Under the pieces are notes generated by a model that was not told the origin of the DNA, made no database searches, and saw only the letters and a program-made list of their open reading frames with translations. The translations under genes were made by a program, and so were the position numbers. Source: CAJXSN01 sp947492235 (GTDB taxonomy: Bacteria > Pseudomonadota > Alphaproteobacteria > Sphingomonadales > Sphingomonadaceae). From it: a DNA stretch of 64,000 nucleotides. Every line of letters starts with the position of its first letter. Positions within the stretch are counted from its first letter, which is position 1. Below are positions 26,629 through 35,478 of the stretch, in pieces. The DNA lies in the NCBI RefSeq assembly GCF_042492175.1, contig NZ_CP170453.1, positions 558,001-622,000 of the forward strand, in the 5' to 3' direction.

Positions 26629-27206
26629 GCAACCTACCGACCGTCTCGATATTCGCTCGCTGGCCGGAAGCCGGCAAGGCAAAGACGCGGCTGATCCCGG
26701 CGTTCGGGCCGGAGGGCGCTGTCGCGGTCTATCGCAAGCTGCTGGTGCATACATTGGAGATCGTGCGCGCTTCGGGCCTGCCGTTCGAATTGCGGGCAAC
26801 CGGTGCCGGAGAGGCGGAATTTCAGGAATGGCTGGGCTCCGATGTGCCAGTGGCGCAGCAGGGTGACGGCGATCTGACGGCCAAACTGCAACGCGCCCCT
26901 GCGCCGGGCATGGCCATCGGCAGTGACTGCCCGGGCCTGACTCCCGAATTGTTGCAAGACGCAGCCGAGGCTCTGACCAAAGCGCCCGTCACCATCGGGC
27001 CGGCCAGCGATGGCGGATACTGGCTGATCGGATACAGTGAGCCGTCGCCTTGGCTGTTCGAGGGGATTGCATGGAGCACAGATGCCGTGCTGCCCGCAAC
27101 GCTGGCCGCGTGTCAGGCGCATGACGTTGCGCCCGCCATGCTGCCGGAATTGTCCGATGTTGACGAGCCGAGAGACTTGGACGACTGGCCGGAGTTCCTG
27201 CCATGA
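26625..27206 (+). CDS. TIGR04282-like (CofC/GT-A fold) transferase
   Basis: 193 residues. The N-terminal VSIFARWPEAGKAKTRLIP and the central GSDCPGLTPELL plus SDGGYWLIG are hallmarks of TIGR04282, 'rSAM/selenodomain-associated transferase 1', a nucleotidyl/glycosyl-transferase-like GT-A fold family. Members cluster with TIGR04283 and a radical SAM protein in arsenosugar-type and other loci. Start ATG 26625 overlaps the MATE stop, and the stop overlaps the next start (ATGA), so translation is coupled. The natural substrate is unknown. Confidence 0.85.
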   Translation: MSNLPTVSIFARWPEAGKAKTRLIPAFGPEGAVAVYRKLLVHTLEIVRASGLPFELRATGAGEAEFQEWLGSDVPVAQQGDGDLTAKLQRAPAPGMAIGSDCPGLTPELLQDAAEALTKAPVTIGPASDGGYWLIGYSEPSPWLFEGIAWSTDAVLPATLAACQAHDVAPAMLPELSDVDEPRDLDDWPEFLP

Positions 27207-27937
27207 GCGATACTGCCGCGACTGTCGCGCTCGTCATCCCGCTGTTCGACGAGGAAGCCGCCCTGCCCGCGCTCATCGAAGCCCTCGCCGCGCTGGACCC
27301 GCAACCTGCCGAGATTATCGCTGTCGATGGCGGGTCGATGGATGCCACCGCAGCGTTGGTGCGCGATGCCGGGTGGAGCTTGATCGCTGCCAATAAAGGC
27401 CGCGCGCGCCAGATCAATGCAGGCGTAGAAGCAGCGACGGCAAATTACATCTGTGTGCTGCACGCCGATACAATTCCGCCTGCCGATATGGTGCGGGTCA
27501 TCCGCGAAACGCTCGCCAATCCGAAAATCGCGCTCGCGAGTTTCACCCCGCTGATTACCGGCACCAAGACCCGCTGGTTCACCAGCGCACACAACTTCAT
27601 CAAGACGTGGTACGCTCCGCTGATAACCCGTCCGCACCATTTTGTGCGCGGTGTGCGGCTGTTGTTTGGCGACCACGCAATGTTCTTTCGCCGGGCAGAC
27701 TTCCTGAAAATCGGCGGCTGCACGCCGGGCGATGCGATTATGGAAGAGGCGGATTTGTGCGTGAAATTTGCTGCGCTGGGCCGCACCAAAATGGTCCGCC
27801 GGGTGGTACGCACTTCGGACCGCCGGATTGCCGCCTGGGGCCCGCTGAAAGCGAACTGGATTTACTTCAAAGTCGGGATGCTGTGGGCCTTCGGAATGCG
27901 AGACAGGATGGGTGCGCATTATCCCGATGTGCGTTGA
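27203..27937 (+). CDS. TIGR04283-like family 2 glycosyltransferase
   Basis: 244 residues with the GT-A family 2 fold: VALVIPLFDEEAAL, VDGGSMDAT, NKGRARQINAG and the DxD-like HADT at residues ~92-95. The C-terminal part (LFGDHAMFFRR, GDAIMEEADLCVK) matches TIGR04283, 'rSAM/selenodomain-associated transferase 2'. Such enzymes are named as arsenosugar biosynthesis glycosyltransferases in some genomes. It is translationally coupled to the TIGR04282-like gene. The acceptor and sugar donor cannot be deduced. Confidence 0.85.
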   Translation: MSDTAATVALVIPLFDEEAALPALIEALAALDPQPAEIIAVDGGSMDATAALVRDAGWSLIAANKGRARQINAGVEAATANYICVLHADTIPPADMVRVIRETLANPKIALASFTPLITGTKTRWFTSAHNFIKTWYAPLITRPHHFVRGVRLLFGDHAMFFRRADFLKIGGCTPGDAIMEEADLCVKFAALGRTKMVRRVVRTSDRRIAAWGPLKANWIYFKVGMLWAFGMRDRMGAHYPDVR

Positions 27938-27940
27938 ACC

Positions 27941-28954
27941 TTAGCCCTTCAGGAATCCCACATCGACGCAATACTGGATCAGCCGGCGCAGCATGGCGAG
28001 GTCCATCGGCGCCGCTTGTAAGCCGGTCACCGCACGCAATTTGCGATCATCGAAGCGCGGGTCGCGCTGGAAGTAATTGGCATAGAGCCCGGCCACGCGC
28101 TTGTAGAGCCGCCGCTCCATCGCAGGCAGTGTCGCCGGATCGAAGCCCTCGGCCTCTACCAGTACCGGCGCGGAAAACGCCTCGAAGCTGCCGATCGCCT
28201 GAGCGAAAACCTCCACCGGTACGGGGCCGCCGGAGACCAGATGATAAGTCCGTCCAGCCGCCATTTCGTGCCCCTCCGCCAATGCCACGATCCCGGCCGC
28301 CACATGGTCCAGCGGCACAAAATCGAGCGTCGCGCCCGCAGTCACCGGCATATGCCGCACGCGCCCTTCGGCAATCAGCTTGAACGCGGCATAAATCGTG
28401 TCGAACTGGCGGATCGCCCCGGTACGGCTGTCGCCCACCACAATGCTGGGGCGCGCAATCACGAAAGGCAGTCCGCTCGCCCGCACCAGCCCCTCGGCCT
28501 CCGCCTTGCTTGCCTCGTAGCCATTGGTGAAACCGCCTGTCGGCAATGCATCATCTTCGAGCACCGGTCCGGTTCGCCCACCGCAAACATAGGCGGTGGA
28601 GACATGCATGAAGCCAGCGCCATTGCGCCGCGCCAATTCCAGCGCCCGACGTGTGCCTTCGACATTGGTCGCCCGGTAATCCGCTTTCTCCAGATCGAAC
28701 CGCGTCAGTGCCGCGCAATGGATCACCAGATCGACGCCCGATGCCAGATGCGCAGAATCGTCCGCGCAAAGCCGCATCCCCTCATAGGCGAGGTCGCCCG
28801 TCACGATCCGGTCCACCCGCGCTGTCTTCCCGTCATTCGACAGGACATCGGGATTGGAGCGGACCATCGCCGTGACGCGGTGCCCCGCATCCACCAGACG
28901 CGCGCACACTTCACCGCCGATGAGGCCCGCGGCCCCGGTTACGAGGATATGCAT
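27941..28954 (-). CDS. NAD-dependent epimerase/dehydratase (extended SDR)
   Basis: 337 residues with the Rossmann signature GAAGLIGG at residues 7-14, the catalytic Tyr/Lys in YEASK, an STAY upstream and ARPSIVVGDSRTG after it. The 'male sterility/thioester reductase-like' flavour of SDR fits best. Its natural substrate is unknown. I set the start at ATG 28954 (MHILVTG); a longer frame begins at 29026 but lacks the fold. It is convergent with the glycosyltransferase gene (3 bases apart) and divergent from the flavoprotein gene at 29096. Confidence 0.82.
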   Translation of the reverse strand: MHILVTGAAGLIGGEVCARLVDAGHRVTAMVRSNPDVLSNDGKTARVDRIVTGDLAYEGMRLCADDSAHLASGVDLVIHCAALTRFDLEKADYRATNVEGTRRALELARRNGAGFMHVSTAYVCGGRTGPVLEDDALPTGGFTNGYEASKAEAEGLVRASGLPFVIARPSIVVGDSRTGAIRQFDTIYAAFKLIAEGRVRHMPVTAGATLDFVPLDHVAAGIVALAEGHEMAAGRTYHLVSGGPVPVEVFAQAIGSFEAFSAPVLVEAEGFDPATLPAMERRLYKRVAGLYANYFQRDPRFDDRKLRAVTGLQAAPMDLAMLRRLIQYCVDVGFLKG

Positions 28955-29095
28955 TAGTTTGTTTCGAAGCTCATGTAACGAAGCGCCCTTCCCAGCCGAA
29001 CAGTCATGCAGATCGCGATGCTCCATTGCTCAGAGAGTCAGAGGAGATTCGCATTTCAGAGACATTTGTTTACGGGGCATGTAGAGGGGCCGGTT

Positions 29096-30514
29096 ATGAA
29101 ATTCACCCATGATGTTATTGTTATCGGCGGCGGAGCTGCCGGATTGACCGCTGCGGGCGGCTGCGCGCTGTTCGGCCTTAAGGTCGCGCTGATCGAAGGC
29201 CACAAGATGGGCGGCGAGTGCCTCAACAATGGTTGTGTGCCCAGCAAGGCGATTATCACGGCTGCAAAACGCGCTGCTGAAGCGCGGACGGAAACGCTGC
29301 ACGGGGTGACGCTGGCCGCGCCCAAGGTGGAATGGTCGGGCGTCCACAAGCATATCCACGATGCCATCGCGCATATTGCTCCGCATGACAGCGAAGAAAC
29401 TTTCGAGGAAATGGGCTGCGAGGTCATCCGGGACTGGGCGCGTATTGCAGGCAAACATTCGGTCGAGGTTGGCGGCAAAACGCTCACCGCCCCGCGCATC
29501 GTGGTGGCGACCGGGTCCAAGCCGTTTGTCCCGCCGATCCCCGGGCTCGATACCGTCCCCTACCTCACCAACGAGAACCTGTTCGACCTGACCGAGCAGC
29601 CGGGCCATTTGCTTATTATCGGCGGCGGTGTGATCGGGATGGAAATGGCCCAGAGCTTCTGCCGTCTGGGCAGCGAAGTGACGGTGATCGAACCGGCAAA
29701 TCCGATGGGCCGCGACGATCAGGACAATGTGCAGGTTGTGATCGACACCATGAAGGCCGAGGGCGTGACTTTCGTCAAAGGTAAGGCGGACAGCGTGTCG
29801 GGCAAGGCCGGCGCTATCGAGATCGCAGTCGATAATGGAGAGACAATCAAAGGGACGCATGTGCTGGTCGCGGTGGGACGCAAGGCCAACACTTCGGGCT
29901 TCGGGCTGGAAGAGCTCGGCGTCGAAATGGCGCGCAATGGCATCAAGGTGGATGCACGCCGCCGGACCTCGATCAAATCGATCTACGCCATCGGCGATTG
30001 CCGCGACGGTCCGCGCCTGACGCATGTCTCGGGATATGAGGGATCGAACGTGGCGCTGGAAATCGTCACCGGCCTGCCTACGAAAGTGAACTGGAAGGCC
30101 TTGCCCTGGTGCACCTTCACTGAGCCCGAAGTGGCGCAGATCGGAATGACCGAGGCAGAGGCGCGCGAAAAACTGGGCGACAAGGTGACCGTCATCACCG
30201 AAGGCTTCGACCATAACGAACGGGCGATTGCCGAGGATGCGACCAAGGGCCAGATGAAGGTCATCCTGAAGGGTAAGAAAGTCATCGGCGCAAGCATCGT
30301 GGGCAAGAATGCCGGCGAGTTGCTCCTGCCATTCAGCCAGATGATTACCGGCAAGAGCGGAACCTTCGACATGGGCTCTGCCATCATTAGCTACCCCACC
30401 CGCAGCGAGATCACCAAGGCCGCCGCATTCAGCGCGTGGGAGCCGACCGTGTTCGGATCGCTGCCCAAGAAATACGCCGCGTTCGTGGCCAAGGTGCGCC
30501 GGACCTTCGCCTGA
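29096..30514 (+). CDS. MerA/lipoamide dehydrogenase-like FAD oxidoreductase
   Basis: 472 residues, class I pyridine-nucleotide disulfide oxidoreductase. FAD site: IGGGAAGLTAA. Redox disulfide: GGECLNNGCVPSK with Cys42 and Cys47. NAD site: IIGGGVIGMEMAQ. Second FAD site: YAIGDCRDGP. The C-terminal catalytic His of lipoamide dehydrogenases (HPT..E) is Tyr433 here (SYPTRSE), so it is not a normal lipoamide dehydrogenase. AGAGGGG lies before the ATG at 29096. The radical SAM gene starts 4 bases after the stop, so the two are an operon. Such flavoproteins recur next to TIGR04282/TIGR04283 pairs. Confidence 0.88.
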   Translation: MKFTHDVIVIGGGAAGLTAAGGCALFGLKVALIEGHKMGGECLNNGCVPSKAIITAAKRAAEARTETLHGVTLAAPKVEWSGVHKHIHDAIAHIAPHDSEETFEEMGCEVIRDWARIAGKHSVEVGGKTLTAPRIVVATGSKPFVPPIPGLDTVPYLTNENLFDLTEQPGHLLIIGGGVIGMEMAQSFCRLGSEVTVIEPANPMGRDDQDNVQVVIDTMKAEGVTFVKGKADSVSGKAGAIEIAVDNGETIKGTHVLVAVGRKANTSGFGLEELGVEMARNGIKVDARRRTSIKSIYAIGDCRDGPRLTHVSGYEGSNVALEIVTGLPTKVNWKALPWCTFTEPEVAQIGMTEAEAREKLGDKVTVITEGFDHNERAIAEDATKGQMKVILKGKKVIGASIVGKNAGELLLPFSQMITGKSGTFDMGSAIISYPTRSEITKAAAFSAWEPTVFGSLPKKYAAFVAKVRRTFA

Positions 30515-30518
30515 TCCC

Positions 30519-31529
30519 ATGACCAGCCAGACCCGCACAAAAAGCCGCACCAAGAGCCGAAATGCGCCGGCCGGACCCTCCCCCTTCGCGGTGGCTGGAG
30601 ACGCGCTGCCGCCCGCCAAATTCACCGATCCCGATGTGACTGCGAAGGGCGAACCCCGCGCGTCCGTCCCGCTCGTGAAGCTGGACACGCTGTGGTTCAA
30701 CACCGGCACGCTGTGCAATCTGGCCTGCGCCAGCTGCTACATCGAAAGCAGCCCGACCAATGATGCGCTGGTCTATATCAGGCATAGCGACGTGGCGGCG
30801 TATCTGGACGAGATCGCCAACACGGGCCTTGGCACACGCGAGATCGCCTTTACCGGCGGCGAGCCTTTCATGAACCCCGAATTCCTGCCCATGCTGGAAG
30901 ATACGCTGGAGCGCGAGTTCGAGGCTTTGGTGCTGTCCAATGCGATGAAGCCGATGCGGCGGCATGAGACCGCCCTTCTGGCACTTCGCGCGAAGCATGG
31001 TGACCGGCTGACCATCCGCGTCAGCCTCGATCATCACACAAAACTTGTGCACGAGGCCGAACGCGGGGCGAACAGCTGGGACATCGCCATCGACGGGCTC
31101 CAATGGCTGAGCGCACACGGGTTCTCCATCGCGGTCGCAGGCCGGATGCTGCCGGGCGAGAGCGAGGCCGACGAGCGCGCAGGCTATGCCGCGTTGTTCG
31201 CCGCCGAAGGCATTGCCGTGGATGCGAGCGATCCCATGCGGCTCGTCCTGTTTCCCGAAATGGACGAGGACAAGGACATCGCGGAGATTACCACCGCCTG
31301 CTGGTCGATCCTCGACAAGGACCCGGCCCAGATCATGTGCGCCACCAGCCGGATGGTCGTCCATCGCAAGGGCGAATCGGCACCCCGCGTCGCAGCCTGT
31401 ACGCTCATTCCCTACGATCCTGGCTTCGATCTTGGCGACTCTCTGGCGCAGGCCAGCGGACCGGTGAAGCTGAACCATCCCCATTGCGCGCGGTTCTGCG
31501 TCCTTGGCGGAGCCAGCTGTTCGGCCTGA
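30519..31529 (+). CDS. Radical SAM protein with extra C-terminal cysteines
   Basis: 336 residues. The [4Fe-4S]-SAM motif CNLACASC is at residues 66-73 (CxxxCxxC), followed by FTGGEPFMNPEFLP, the SAM-binding GGEP. Mid-part SLDHHTKLVHE fits the core barrel. The C-terminus has further cysteines (VAACTLIP, HCARFCVLGGASC), which may bind an auxiliary cluster. The N-terminal ~60 residues are low-complexity and basic. The product is unknown; in related loci rSAM proteins (for example ArsS) modify arsenical or other substrates. It is the last gene of the unit with the flavoprotein, 164 bases before cysD. Confidence 0.85.
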   Translation: MTSQTRTKSRTKSRNAPAGPSPFAVAGDALPPAKFTDPDVTAKGEPRASVPLVKLDTLWFNTGTLCNLACASCYIESSPTNDALVYIRHSDVAAYLDEIANTGLGTREIAFTGGEPFMNPEFLPMLEDTLEREFEALVLSNAMKPMRRHETALLALRAKHGDRLTIRVSLDHHTKLVHEAERGANSWDIAIDGLQWLSAHGFSIAVAGRMLPGESEADERAGYAALFAAEGIAVDASDPMRLVLFPEMDEDKDIAEITTACWSILDKDPAQIMCATSRMVVHRKGESAPRVAACTLIPYDPGFDLGDSLAQASGPVKLNHPHCARFCVLGGASCSA

Positions 31530-31693
31530 ATAGGTATCCAGTCACCGCAGGAATGCCGCAATCAGGCGCGCAAAACGGGACGCACACAGAAAAATTCCTT
31601 CGCATTTGCAGCATAGTTTGGCATGGGCCGTTGCCGTCGCATCATCGGGCCAACGAGCCCCCCTTGTAATATGACGGACGCCCACAGCTTTCC

Positions 31694-32599
31694 ATGACCA
31701 GACCACTGACCCATCTCGAACGCCTCGAGGCCGAGAGCATTCACATTATGCGCGAGGTCGTCGCCGAGGCGACCAAGCCGGTAATGCTCTATTCCGTAGG
31801 CAAAGATTCCTCCGTGATGCTGCACCTTGCGCGCAAGGCGTTCCATCCCGGACCCATCCCGTTCCCCATGCTGCACGTTGCGTCGGGCTGGGACTTTCAG
31901 GCCCTGCTGGATCACCGTGACAAGACCGTGGAAGAATACGGGCTGGAGCTGATCGTCGCGAAGAACGAACATGCAGAGGAACAGGGCATCAACCCGTTCG
32001 ACACCGGCAGCGCGCTGTATTCGCAGGCCCAGCTGACCGATCCGTTGAAAGCCGCTCTGACCGAGCACGGTTTCGATGCTGCCTTTGGCGGCGGCCGCCG
32101 GGATGAAGAGAAAGCCCGCGCGAAAGAACGCGTTTTCAGCTTCCGCACATCCTCCCACCGCTGGGACCCGAAGAACCAGCGGCCCGAGCTGTGGAACATC
32201 TACAACGCCCGCAAGAACAAGGGCGAGAGCATACGAGTCTTCCCGATCTCCAACTGGACCGAGCTGGATATCTGGCAGTACATCATGGCCGAAAACATCG
32301 ACATCGTGCCGCTCTACATGTCCAGCCCGCAGCCGACCGTGGAGCGCGAGGGGCAGATCCTGATCGTCGACGATGAACGCTTCCGTCTGGAAGAGGGCGA
32401 GAAGCCGGTGACGCGCAATGTCCGCTTCCGCACGCTCGGCTGCTATCCGCTGACCGGCGCAACCGAAAGCGACGCGACCGACCTTTCCAAGATTGTGCAG
32501 GAAATGCTGCTGGCGACCGGTTCGGAACGTCAGGGCCGCGCAATCGACAAGGGCGAAAGCGCATCGATGGAAGACAAAAAGCAGGAAGGGTATTTCTAA
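31694..32599 (+). CDS. cysD: Sulfate adenylyltransferase subunit 2
   Basis: 301-residue CysD of the PAPS-reductase-like fold. The ATP pyrophosphatase loop is SVGKDSSVMLHL (residues ~34-45), followed by GGRRDEEKARAKER (~137-150), SNWTELDIW and the C-terminal LGCYPLTGA. With CysN it makes APS from sulfate and ATP in the cytoplasm. Length matches E. coli CysD (302). It opens the cys operon, and a palindromic repeat separates it from cysNC. Confidence 0.96.
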   Translation: MTRPLTHLERLEAESIHIMREVVAEATKPVMLYSVGKDSSVMLHLARKAFHPGPIPFPMLHVASGWDFQALLDHRDKTVEEYGLELIVAKNEHAEEQGINPFDTGSALYSQAQLTDPLKAALTEHGFDAAFGGGRRDEEKARAKERVFSFRTSSHRWDPKNQRPELWNIYNARKNKGESIRVFPISNWTELDIWQYIMAENIDIVPLYMSSPQPTVEREGQILIVDDERFRLEEGEKPVTRNVRFRTLGCYPLTGATESDATDLSKIVQEMLLATGSERQGRAIDKGESASMEDKKQEGYF

Positions 32600-32603
32600 C
32601 CCG

Positions 32604-32720
32604 CAATGTCACCCCGCAGGGTGACGAAGGATTAGCCCCGGACCCGATCCGGGGTCTCGCCCAGCCGAGAAATACCTAGCCGAGAAAGCTCCCAGCGCTT
32701 GCCGGGATGACGAGAGCAAA
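32604..32720 (+). repeat. Palindromic repeat cluster between cysD and cysNC
   Basis: This 117-base gap contains two perfect hairpins: GTCACCC-CGCA-GGGTGAC at 32608-32625 and CCCCGGA-CCCGA-TCCGGGG at 32636-32654, then GCCGAGAAA repeated twice and a GCCGGGATGACGA tail. The composition is that of intergenic palindromic repeats common in sphingomonads (family by resemblance only). As an RNA it could shape processing or relative expression of cysD and cysNC. Confidence 0.55.
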
Positions 32721-32722
32721 AA

Positions 32723-34639
32723 ATGACCGACCAGACACAGTCCAACTTCCAGACCGAAGCGCTGATTGCGGACGACATCGACGCCTATCTGGAAGCCCAG
32801 CAGCACAAGAGCATGCTCCGCTTCATCACCTGCGGCAGCGTGGATGACGGCAAATCGACCCTGATCGGGCGGCTGCTCTACGATTCCAAGATGATCTTCG
32901 AAGATCAGCTGGACGCGCTGGAAAGCGATTCGAAGAAGGTCGGCACGCAGGGGCAGGAAATCGATTTTGCCCTGCTGGTGGATGGTCTGGCCGCAGAGCG
33001 CGAGCAAGGCATCACCATCGATGTCGCCTACCGCTTCTTCGCGACCGAGAAACGCAAATTCATCGTCGCCGATTGCCCCGGGCACGAGCAATATACCCGC
33101 AACATGGTGACCGGCGCCTCAACCGCCGACCTGGCGATCATCCTGATCGACGCGCGCAAAGGCGTGCTGGTCCAGACGCGCCGCCACAGCTTCCTGTGCA
33201 AGCTGCTGGGCATTCGCAACATCGTGCTGGCGGTGAACAAGATGGATCTGGTCGATTACGATCAGCCCACCTTCGAGCATATCGTTGCCGACTACCGCGC
33301 CTTCGCCAATGAAATCGGTATCGAAGACTTCACCGCCATCCCGATCTCGGGCCTCGCCGGTGACAACATCACGACCAATTCCGAAGCGACCAGCTGGTAT
33401 GAAGGCCCGACGCTGATCGACCATCTGGAAACAGTCGAGGTGTCGAGCGCGGTCAACCGCGAGAAGCCGTTCCGCCTGCCGGTGCAGTGGGTCAATCGCC
33501 CCAATCTGGACTTCCGCGGCTTCTCCGGCCTCGTGTCCAGCGGCACTGTCCGTCCGGGCGACGAATTGCGGGTTTTGCCATCAGGCAAGACCAGCAAGGT
33601 CAAATCCATCGTCACTTTCGAGGGTGAGCTGGAAGAAGGCTTTGCCGGTCAATCGCTGACCATCACGCTGGAAGACGAAGTCGACTGCAGCCGCGGCGAC
33701 GTGCTGGCCACCGCCGACGCTCCGCCGGAAGTCTCCGACCAGTTCGAAACCAGCATCGTTTGGATGGACGACGAAGATCTGACCGTGGGCCGGTCCTATT
33801 GGCTCAAGCTCGGCACCCAGATGGTGTCGGCGACGGTGCAGGCCCCGAAATACGAAATCAACGTCAACACGATGGAACATCTCGCGGCCAAGACGCTGCA
33901 GCTCAATTCGATCGGCGTTGCTGAGCTGACCACCGATCGCCCCATCGTGTTCGAGCCATACGAGAAGAACCGCACGCTGGGCGGGTTCATCCTGATCGAC
34001 AAGATGACCAACCGCACCGTCGCTGCCGGGATGCTCCATTTCAGCCTGCGCCGCGCACAGAATGTGCATTGGCAGGCGACCGACATCACCCGGGAAGCGC
34101 ATGCCAATCTTAAGAATCAGGCACCGCGCGTGCTGTGGTTCACCGGCCTTTCGGGAAGCGGCAAATCGACCATCGCCAACGAGGTCGAGAAGCGCCTCAA
34201 CCTGATGAACCGCCACACATTCCTGCTGGACGGTGACAATATCCGTCACGGCCTGAACAAGGATCTGGGCTTCACCGACACCGACCGGATCGAGAACATC
34301 CGCCGTATTGGCGAGGTCGCCAAGCTGATGGCCGATGCCGGGCTGGTCGTTCTGACCGCTTTCATCAGCCCGTTCCGGGCCGAACGCCGGATGGTGCGCG
34401 ACATGCTGCCCGAGGGCGAGTTCATCGAAGTGTTTGTCGATACCCCGCTCGAAGTGGCAGAAGAACGCGATGTGAAAGGCCTCTACAAGAAGGCCCGCGC
34501 GGGCGATCTGAAGAACTTCACGGGTATCGACAGCCCTTATGAGGAACCGGAGAACGCCGAGATCCGAGTCAACACGGTGGAGATGACGGCCGAGGAAGCC
34601 GCCGCCTACATCGTCGACCAGATCATGCCGCTTAGATAA
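32723..34639 (+). CDS. cysNC: Bifunctional sulfate adenylyltransferase subunit 1 / APS kinase (CysN-CysC fusion)
   Basis: 638 residues with two activities. Residues ~30-440 are the EF-Tu-like GTPase CysN: GSVDDGKSTL (G1), DCPGHEQY (G3) and NKMDL (G4), followed by beta-barrel domains. Residues ~465-638 are APS kinase: P-loop GLSGSGKST (~475-483), DGDNIRHGLN and FISPFRAER. The protein drives APS formation with GTP and then phosphorylates APS to PAPS. The fused form is common in alphaproteobacteria. The start is ATG 32723, after a repeat. Confidence 0.96.
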   Translation: MTDQTQSNFQTEALIADDIDAYLEAQQHKSMLRFITCGSVDDGKSTLIGRLLYDSKMIFEDQLDALESDSKKVGTQGQEIDFALLVDGLAAEREQGITIDVAYRFFATEKRKFIVADCPGHEQYTRNMVTGASTADLAIILIDARKGVLVQTRRHSFLCKLLGIRNIVLAVNKMDLVDYDQPTFEHIVADYRAFANEIGIEDFTAIPISGLAGDNITTNSEATSWYEGPTLIDHLETVEVSSAVNREKPFRLPVQWVNRPNLDFRGFSGLVSSGTVRPGDELRVLPSGKTSKVKSIVTFEGELEEGFAGQSLTITLEDEVDCSRGDVLATADAPPEVSDQFETSIVWMDDEDLTVGRSYWLKLGTQMVSATVQAPKYEINVNTMEHLAAKTLQLNSIGVAELTTDRPIVFEPYEKNRTLGGFILIDKMTNRTVAAGMLHFSLRRAQNVHWQATDITREAHANLKNQAPRVLWFTGLSGSGKSTIANEVEKRLNLMNRHTFLLDGDNIRHGLNKDLGFTDTDRIENIRRIGEVAKLMADAGLVVLTAFISPFRAERRMVRDMLPEGEFIEVFVDTPLEVAEERDVKGLYKKARAGDLKNFTGIDSPYEEPENAEIRVNTVEMTAEEAAAYIVDQIMPLR

Positions 34640-34649
34640 CCCCATCCAG

Positions 34650-34715
34650 CCGTTCGTGCTGAGCCTGTCGAAGCACGCTGACCGACATGCCCTTCGACAC
34701 GCACAGGGCGAACGG
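34650..34715 (+). repeat. Inverted repeat between cysNC and cysQ
   Basis: Two 24-base arms (34650-34673 and 34692-34715) are inverted copies with 4 mismatches, separated by 18 bases. The core reads CTGTCGAAG / CTTCGAC, a palindrome class I recognise as frequent in sphingomonad intergenic DNA (family by resemblance). The right arm ends in CGG followed by AGTTG, so the GGAG used by cysQ starts inside the repeat. Confidence 0.7.
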
Positions 34716-34725
34716 AGTTGAAAAT

Positions 34726-35475
34726 ATGACGCAAGTGCCTGCCGAAATGACCGACGCCGAACTGGCTGCCCATCTGGCACATCATGCGGGGCAAATCCTG
34801 CTTCAGGTCCGCGAGAGCAACGTCTTCGAAGGCAAGTCGCTGGGCAAGGCGGGCGATGAAACGGCGAACCAGTTTCTGGTCCACGCCCTGCGCCATCTGC
34901 GCCCGGAGGACGGCCTTCTGTCGGAAGAGAGCAAAGATACGGACGAGCGGCTGGGCAAGGCCCGCACATGGATTGTCGACCCGGTCGATGGCACCCGCGA
35001 ATATGGTGAGGCGCGTACCGACTGGGCGGTGCATGTCGCGCTCTCCATCGAGGGCAAGCCGGAGATCGGCGCGGTCGCTCTACCGGGGCTGGACACCGTC
35101 CTGCGCACCGATGCGCCCGTGAACGTCCCTCAAGCGCAGGAAACACCGCGTCTGGTCGTCAGCCGCACGCGCCCTGCCAAGGAAGCGGTCGCTGTCTCCG
35201 AAGCAATCGGCGGCGAGCTGGTCGGCATGGGCAGCGCGGGCGCGAAGGCCATGGCCGTTGTGCGCGGCGAGGCCGAAATCTACCTTCACACCGGCGGCCA
35301 GTATGAATGGGACAGCTGCGCCCCGGCCGCTGTCGCATTGGCGCATGGTATGCACTGCAGCCGCGTGGATGGCAGCCCGCTGATCTACAACCAGCAAGAC
35401 ACCTACATGCCCGACCTGCTGATCTGCCGCCCCGAATGGGCCGAGCGGGTCGTGGCCGAGGTCGCCAAACTTTAG
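34726..35475 (+). CDS. cysQ: 3'(2'),5'-bisphosphate nucleotidase (CysQ-like)
   Basis: 249-residue inositol-phosphatase-fold protein. Metal sites: LLSEESKD near residue 68 and DPVDGTREY at ~87-95, the WIVDPVDGT signature. A third acidic motif is YEWDSCAP in the C-terminal part. It removes PAP, the by-product of PAPS use, and is the natural last gene of the sulfate-activation operon. The start at 34726 is supported by GGAG; a longer frame starts inside the upstream repeat and is rejected. Confidence 0.9.
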   Translation: MTQVPAEMTDAELAAHLAHHAGQILLQVRESNVFEGKSLGKAGDETANQFLVHALRHLRPEDGLLSEESKDTDERLGKARTWIVDPVDGTREYGEARTDWAVHVALSIEGKPEIGAVALPGLDTVLRTDAPVNVPQAQETPRLVVSRTRPAKEAVAVSEAIGGELVGMGSAGAKAMAVVRGEAEIYLHTGGQYEWDSCAPAAVALAHGMHCSRVDGSPLIYNQQDTYMPDLLICRPEWAERVVAEVAKL

Positions 35476-35478
35476 AGT

